Source: Bradyrhizobium tropiciagri
GTDB taxonomy: Bacteria > Pseudomonadota > Alphaproteobacteria > Rhizobiales > Xanthobacteraceae
Direction: 5' to 3'
DNA: 64,000 bases
Assembly: GCF_001189845.1 (NCBI RefSeq)
Contig: NZ_LFLZ01000006.1
Span: forward strand, 1 to 64,000
Positions 59,399-64,000 of the stretch are shown here, one piece after another; position 1 is the first letter of the stretch; each line of letters starts with the position of its first letter. The position numbers and the translations under genes are program-made. The notes under the pieces were generated by a model. It made no database searches, had not been told where the DNA came from, and saw nothing but the letters and a program-made list of their open reading frames with translations.

Positions 59399-62300
59399 AT
59401 GATCGCACTGGTCCGTATCGCGCTGAGCCGGCCGTATACTTTCGTCGTGCTCGCGATCCTGCTGTTGATTATCGGACCGCTGGCGGCGCTGCGCACGCCG
59501 ACCGACATCTTTCCCGAGATCCGCATTCCCGTGATCGGCGTGGCCTGGCAGTACACCGGCCTGCCGCCGGACCAGATGTCCGGGCGCATCACGACGCCGT
59601 TCGAGCGCACGCTGACCACGACGGTCAACGACATCGAGCACATCGTTGCCAACTCCTATAACGGCATCGGCATCGTCAAGATCTTCTTCCAGCCCAATGT
59701 CGACATCCGCACCGCCAACGCCCAGGTCACCGCGATCGCCCAGACCCTGCTGAAGCAATTGCCGCCGGGTGCAACGCCACCGCTGATCCTCAACTACAGC
59801 GCCTCGACGGTTCCGATCATCCAGGTCGCGCTGTCGGGTGACGGCCTCACCGAGCAGAACCTCGCCGACATCGGCATCAACCAATTGCGCACGCCGCTGG
59901 TCACGGTGCCCGGCGCCGCGATCCCCTATCCGTATGGCGGCAAGCAGCGCCAGATCCAGATCGACCTCAATTCGACCGCGCTGCAGGCGCGCGGCCTGTC
60001 GGGCCAGGACGTTGCCAATGCGCTTGCAGCGCAGAACCTGATCACGCCGGTCGGCACCCAGAAGATCGGTAGTTTCGAATACACCATCAACCTGAACAAC
60101 TCGCCGCTCAAGATCGAGGAGCTCGGCGACCTGCCGATCAAGACCGTCAACGGCGCGATGGTCTATATCCGCGACGTCGCCACGGTTCGCGATGGCAACC
60201 CGCCGCAGACCAACATCGTCCATGTCGACGGCAACCGCTCGGTGCTGATGATGGTGCTGAAGGCCGGCGCGGTTTCGACGCTCGACATCATCGCCGGCAT
60301 CAAGCAGAAGGTGATCGACGTCAAGGACCAGCTGCCGGACGCACTCAAGATCGGCTTCGTCGGCGACCAGTCGGTGTTCGTCCGCGGCGCGATCACCGGC
60401 GTCGCCTTCGAGGGCGTGATCGCCGCGCTCCTGACCAGCGTGATGATCCTCTTGTTCCTCGGCAGCTGGCGCTCGACCGTGATCATCGCGGTGTCGATCC
60501 CGTTGTCGGTGCTCGGGGCCATCATCCTGCTGTCCCTGATCGGCGAGACGCTGAACATCATGACGCTCGGCGGCCTTGCGCTCGCAGTCGGCATCCTGGT
60601 CGACGACGCGACGGTGACGATCGAGAACATCAATTACCATCTGGAGCAGGGCAAGCCGGTCGAGCAGTCGATCCTCGACGGCGCCAACCAGATCGTGACG
60701 CCGGCCTTCGTCTCGCTGCTCTGTATCTGCATCGTGTTCGTGCCGATGTTCTTCCTCACCGGCGTCGCGCGCTTCCTGTTCGTGCCGATGGCCGAAGCCG
60801 TCATGTTCGCGATGATCTGGTCGTTCATCCTGTCGCGCACCCTGGTGCCGACGATGGCGAACTATCTGTTGCAGCCGCATGTCCATCACGAAGGTGCGCC
60901 GCCGAAGTCACGCAATCCTTTGGTCTGGTTCCAGCGCGGCTTCGAAGCGCGGTTCGAGCGCATCCGCGGCGGCTACCATGGCCTGCTCGCGATGGCGCTC
61001 GGCCACCGCAAGGTGTTCGTTGGCGGATTCCTCGCGGTGGTCGCCGCGTCGTTCCTGCTGGTGCCGTTCCTCGGCCGCAACTTCTTCCCGGCGGTCGACG
61101 CCGGCAACATCCTGATGCATGTCCGCACCCAGGTCGGCACCCGCGTCGAGGAGACCGCCAACCAGATGGCGGACGTCCAGAAGGCGATCCGCAAGCTGAT
61201 CCCGGGCGAGATCGACACCATGACCGACAACATCGGCATGCCGATCTCCAGCATCAACCTGACCTACAACAACACCGGCGTGATCGGCCCGCAGGATGCC
61301 GACATCCAGATCAAGCTCAGGGAAGGTCACAAGCCGACCGAGCAGCATGTCCGCACGCTGCGTGAGCAGTTGCCGCGGCTGTTCCCGGGCACCAGCTTCT
61401 CCTTCCTGCCGGCCGACATCGTCAGCCAGATCCTGAACTTCGGCGCGCCGGCGCCGATCGATCTGCAGATCCGCGGCGCCAATCTCGAGGCCAACTACGC
61501 CTATGCCAACAGGCTGCTGGCGAAGATCAAGCGCATTCCCGGCATCGCCGACGCGCGGATCCAGCAGTCGCCGAACAATCCGACCTTCAACATCGATGTC
61601 GACCGCACCCGTGCGCAATATGTCGGCCTGACCGAGCGCGACGTCACCAATTCGCTGGTCGTCAACCTCGCCGGCTCCTCGCAGGTGGCGCCGACCTATT
61701 TTCTCAACCCCGACAACGGCGTGTCGTACTCGATCGTGATGCAGACGCCGCAATACCAGATCGACTCGCTGAGCGCGCTGCAGACGCTGCCGATCACCGC
61801 GACCGGCAACACCCAGGCGCCGATCCTCGGCGGCATCGCCGACATCAAGCGCGCGACCTCGAGCGCCGTGGTCTCGCAGTATGACATCCAGTCGCTGGTG
61901 CAGATCTACGCCACGACGCAGGGCCGCGACCTCGGCGGCGTCGCGACCGACGTGCGGCAACTGATCGCGGACACCGCCAAGGAGGTGCCGAAGGGCTCGT
62001 CCGTGGTGCTGCTCGGCCAGGTGCAGACCATGAACTCGGCCTTCACGGGCCTGCTGTTCGGCCTGCTCGGCGCCGTCGTGCTGATCTATTTCCTGATCGT
62101 CGTGAACTTCCAGTCCTGGTCGGACCCGTTCGTGATCATCACGGCGCTGCCCGCGGCGCTCGCCGGCATCGTCTGGATGCTGTTCACGACGGAGACCACG
62201 CTGTCGGTTCCGGCGCTGACCGGCGCCATCATGTGCATGGGCGTCGCGACCGCCAACAGCGTGCTGGTGATCAGCTTCGCCCGCGAGCGCTATGAGGAGC

Positions 62301-62578
62301 TCGGCGATCCCATCGCGGCGGCGCTGGAGGCCGGCTTCGTCCGGTTCCGCCCGGTGCTGATGACCGCGCTCGCCATGATCATCGGCATGGCGCCGATGGC
62401 GCTCGGGCTCGGCGAGGGCGGCGAGCAGAACGCGCCGCTCGGCCGGGCCGTGATCGGCGGCCTGATCTTCGCCACCTTCGCCACCCTGATGTTTGTTCCC
62501 GTGGTATTCAGTATGGTACACAAGAAGCAAGGCGCCAAAGCCGCCGCCTCATCGGAGATTCCGCATGCAGCCCACTGA
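59399..62578 (+). CDS. RND family efflux pump inner-membrane transporter
   Basis: A 1059-residue HAE1-type RND permease. It opens with IALSRPYTFVVLAILLLIIGPLAALRTPTDIFPEI, has two large periplasmic loops, and the proton-relay aspartates of helix 4 in LAVGILVDDATVTIENINYHLEQG. The second half mirrors it (LLFGLLGAVVLIYFLIVVNFQSWSDP, then CMGVATANSVLVISFARERY). The ATG at 59399 is the first that gives the canonical N-terminus. The adaptor gene overlaps its end by 14 bases. No outer-membrane channel gene is present, so it probably uses a shared TolC-like protein. Substrate unknown. Confidence 0.94.
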   Translation: MIALVRIALSRPYTFVVLAILLLIIGPLAALRTPTDIFPEIRIPVIGVAWQYTGLPPDQMSGRITTPFERTLTTTVNDIEHIVANSYNGIGIVKIFFQPNVDIRTANAQVTAIAQTLLKQLPPGATPPLILNYSASTVPIIQVALSGDGLTEQNLADIGINQLRTPLVTVPGAAIPYPYGGKQRQIQIDLNSTALQARGLSGQDVANALAAQNLITPVGTQKIGSFEYTINLNNSPLKIEELGDLPIKTVNGAMVYIRDVATVRDGNPPQTNIVHVDGNRSVLMMVLKAGAVSTLDIIAGIKQKVIDVKDQLPDALKIGFVGDQSVFVRGAITGVAFEGVIAALLTSVMILLFLGSWRSTVIIAVSIPLSVLGAIILLSLIGETLNIMTLGGLALAVGILVDDATVTIENINYHLEQGKPVEQSILDGANQIVTPAFVSLLCICIVFVPMFFLTGVARFLFVPMAEAVMFAMIWSFILSRTLVPTMANYLLQPHVHHEGAPPKSRNPLVWFQRGFEARFERIRGGYHGLLAMALGHRKVFVGGFLAVVAASFLLVPFLGRNFFPAVDAGNILMHVRTQVGTRVEETANQMADVQKAIRKLIPGEIDTMTDNIGMPISSINLTYNNTGVIGPQDADIQIKLREGHKPTEQHVRTLREQLPRLFPGTSFSFLPADIVSQILNFGAPAPIDLQIRGANLEANYAYANRLLAKIKRIPGIADARIQQSPNNPTFNIDVDRTRAQYVGLTERDVTNSLVVNLAGSSQVAPTYFLNPDNGVSYSIVMQTPQYQIDSLSALQTLPITATGNTQAPILGGIADIKRATSSAVVSQYDIQSLVQIYATTQGRDLGGVATDVRQLIADTAKEVPKGSSVVLLGQVQTMNSAFTGLLFGLLGAVVLIYFLIVVNFQSWSDPFVIITALPAALAGIVWMLFTTETTLSVPALTGAIMCMGVATANSVLVISFARERYEELGDPIAAALEAGFVRFRPVLMTALAMIIGMAPMALGLGEGGEQNAPLGRAVIGGLIFATFATLMFVPVVFSMVHKKQGAKAAASSEIPHAAH

Positions 62579-63770
62579 ACAGCGCCCACCGGTGTCCGGC
62601 CGGAGGTTGGGCATATTCGGCGTGGTTGCATTGGTCGGCGCGGGGCTGATCGTCGGCACCGGCATCCGCGCCCGCGAGGAGCAGGACAACCGGCTGAAGG
62701 AATGGACCGACGACCAGGCCATTCCGACCGTCGCGGTGGCGCTGCCCAACGCCAAGGCGCTGAGCCCCACGATCGATCTGCCGGGCCGGCTCGAGGCCTA
62801 TTCCCGCGCGCCCATCTACGCCCGGGTGTCCGGCTATCTGAAGAACTGGGACGCCGACATCGGCGCCCGCGTCAAGGCCGGCCAGGTGATCGCCGAGATC
62901 GAGGCGCCCGACCTCGACCAGCAATTGCTGCAGGCACGCGCCGATCTCGCCAGCGCCCAGGCCTCGGCCAAGCTCTCCGAGGCAACGCTCGCCCGGCGCA
63001 AGACGCTGGTGGCCTCGAACTTCGTCTCGGCGCAGGAGATCGACGAGCGCACCGCCGACCTCTCCAACAAGAACGGTGCGGTCAAGGCCGGCCAGGCCAA
63101 TGTCGAGCGGCTGGAAGCGCTCGCCGGCTACAAGAAGATCACGGCGCCGTTCGACGGCGTGGTGACCTCGCGCGACACCGACGTCGGCGCGCTGATCAAT
63201 GCCGGTGGCAACTCGGGTCCGGCGATGTTCACGGTGTCCGACATCACCAAGCTGCGCGTCTATGTCAACGTGCCGCAGAACTACGTGCCGGCGATCAAGA
63301 TCGGCGCCAAGGCCACGCTGTCGCTGCCGGACTACCCGAACCGCAGCTTCCAGGCGACGGTGGAAGCCTCCTCGCAGGCAGTCGACGTCGCCTCCGGCAC
63401 GACGCGGATGCAGCTCGGGCTCGACAATTCCTCCGGCGAATTGATGCCGGGCGGCTATGCCAGCGTGAAGCTGAACCTGCAGCGCGACGCAACGCCGCTC
63501 AGCATTCCCGCCAGCGCGCTGATCTTCAACGGCAACGGCCTGCGGGTCGCAACCGTGACCCCGGACGACAAGGTGCTGTTCAAGACCGTGAAGATCGGCC
63601 GCGACCTCGGCAAGGAGATCGAGCTCGCCTCGGGCCTCGCACCCGACGACCGCATCATCACCGCCCCGCCGGACGGTCTCGCCGACGGCGACCATGTCCG
63701 CGTCACCGGCGCCGGCGCCACCAAGGGCAAGCCGACCACGGCGTCCGAAAAGCAGGACGTGAAGGGGTAG
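62565..63770 (+). CDS. RND efflux periplasmic adaptor (membrane fusion protein)
   Basis: A 401-residue adaptor. One N-terminal anchor helix (LGIFGVVALVGAGLIVGTGI), then the lipoyl half-motifs PGRLEAYSRAPIYARVSGYLKNWDADIGARVKAGQVIAEIEAPDL, a coiled coil (about 125-190), the second lipoyl half ITAPFDGVVTSRDTDVGALI, and the beta-barrel domain. No lipobox. ATG at 62565 after GGAG, inside the end of the pump gene. Order pump-then-adaptor is the reverse of the usual arrangement. Confidence 0.93.
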   Translation: MQPTEQRPPVSGRRLGIFGVVALVGAGLIVGTGIRAREEQDNRLKEWTDDQAIPTVAVALPNAKALSPTIDLPGRLEAYSRAPIYARVSGYLKNWDADIGARVKAGQVIAEIEAPDLDQQLLQARADLASAQASAKLSEATLARRKTLVASNFVSAQEIDERTADLSNKNGAVKAGQANVERLEALAGYKKITAPFDGVVTSRDTDVGALINAGGNSGPAMFTVSDITKLRVYVNVPQNYVPAIKIGAKATLSLPDYPNRSFQATVEASSQAVDVASGTTRMQLGLDNSSGELMPGGYASVKLNLQRDATPLSIPASALIFNGNGLRVATVTPDDKVLFKTVKIGRDLGKEIELASGLAPDDRIITAPPDGLADGDHVRVTGAGATKGKPTTASEKQDVKG

Positions 63771-63822
63771 GGCGCGCGGCTAAGTTCGTTCCCGCCTTTC
63801 AACTCAAGCCGCTTGCTATGCC

Positions 63823-63926
63823 GTCATCCTGAGGTGCGCGCGCTCTTGCGCGCCTCGAAGGATGGCACCACGACGGCGTTTGCGGCCCATCCTTCGAGGC
63901 TCGCTCCGCTCGCACCTCAGGATGAC
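63823..63926. repeat. Palindromic repeat, GTCATCCTGAGG family, copy 5
   Basis: Canonical copy: GTCATCCTGAGGTGCGCGCG, GCGCCTCGAAGGATGG, and inverse CATCCTTCGAGGCTCG and CGCACCTCAGGATGAC. Lies between the adaptor gene and the partial gene at the window edge. Confidence 0.88.
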
Positions 63927-63955
63927 GGCGGATTTTGCGGCGGTGGCAGGAAGTG

Positions 63956-64000
63956 CTACCCCACCCGCCATTCCAGCATGCCGTCAGCGGCGGTGACGAT
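63956..64000 (-). CDS. Partial 3' end of a minus-strand gene
   Basis: Reading the minus strand from the window edge gives IVTAADGMLEWRVG followed by TAG at 63956-63958. Orientation and position, right after a repeat that sits between convergent genes elsewhere in this window, suggest the C-terminus of a gene that continues beyond the window. Too short to identify. Confidence 0.35.
   Translation of the reverse strand: MVTAADGMLEWRVG

Noticed and set aside
59315..60889. A 524-codon minus-strand frame opposite the RND pump
   Set aside because: Low-complexity Arg/Asp/His-rich translation antisense to a conserved transporter; a shadow frame.
1..64000. CRISPR arrays, tRNA/rRNA genes, insertion sequences, phage genes
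   Set aside because: No regularly spaced short repeats, no cloverleaf or rRNA-like sequence, and no transposase or integrase reading frame was recognised; the repeats present are isolated palindromes.

Overview
The window is 64 kb of GC-rich DNA from an alphaproteobacterium, most likely Bradyrhizobium or a close relative. The evidence is: a two-subunit-like PHA synthase locus with a phasin, a paaX-paaABCDE-I-K phenylacetate cluster, many Dpp- and Liv-type ABC importers, FCD-GntR, LysR, TetR and MocR regulators, and several families of roughly 100-bp palindromic intergenic repeats (GTCATCCTGAGG...CCTCAGGATGAC, GTCATTGCGAGC...GCAATGAC and others). No tRNA, rRNA, CRISPR array, transposase or phage gene was found.

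Layout. 0.1-7.1 kb: an NTF2-like secreted protein, hydrolases, a small PhaE-like protein + PhaC + GNAT, a phasin with its own operator and terminator, and a DUF445 membrane protein. 7.2-15.5 kb: the phenylacetyl-CoA epoxidase cluster (paaX, A-E, I, K) and an amidase that might feed it. 15.6-22 kb: a frameshifted alcohol-dehydrogenase-type gene, a YeeE/YedE sulfur-compound transporter, a lower-GC TPR gene among repeat debris, and a divergent EamA exporter/MocR regulator pair. 22.2-27.1 kb: a hydrolase-OsmC fusion, a sulfite-oxidase-like Mo enzyme, an MFS carrier, and a P450 with its 3Fe-4S ferredoxin.

27.2-36.5 kb is the most distinctive region. It is one compact eight-gene minus-strand operon: class II aldolase, a complete Dpp-type importer, a D-2-hydroxyacid dehydrogenase, and a kinase plus PLP enzyme resembling the animal hydroxylysine kinase / phosphohydroxylysine phospho-lyase pair. 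It is read away from a divergent FCD-type GntR regulator whose intergenic region carries two identical palindromic operators 33 bp apart. An acetylpolyamine amidohydrolase-like gene follows the regulator. I read this as an uncharacterised amino-alcohol or hydroxy-amino-acid catabolic system.

38.5-48 kb: TetR, a second amidase, an arylformamidase-like esterase, a non-canonical SDR, tartrate/D-malate dehydrogenase, and a LysR-M20 amidohydrolase-hydroxyacid dehydrogenase unit divergent from a D-glutamate-cyclase family gene, with a perfect LysR-type palindrome between. 48-52.8 kb: a complete Liv-type ABC importer. 53.3-57.2 kb: otnC, ltnD, otnI and otnK, the complete four-carbon acid-sugar (threonate/erythronate) route to DHAP. 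57.3-63.8 kb: a chemoreceptor, an RND pump and its adaptor; the window ends inside a minus-strand gene.

Three otherwise intact genes (near 15.87, 32.09 and 57.87 kb) are broken by one- or two-base losses in GC-rich runs. This looks more like consensus error than decay and should be checked before calling pseudogenes.
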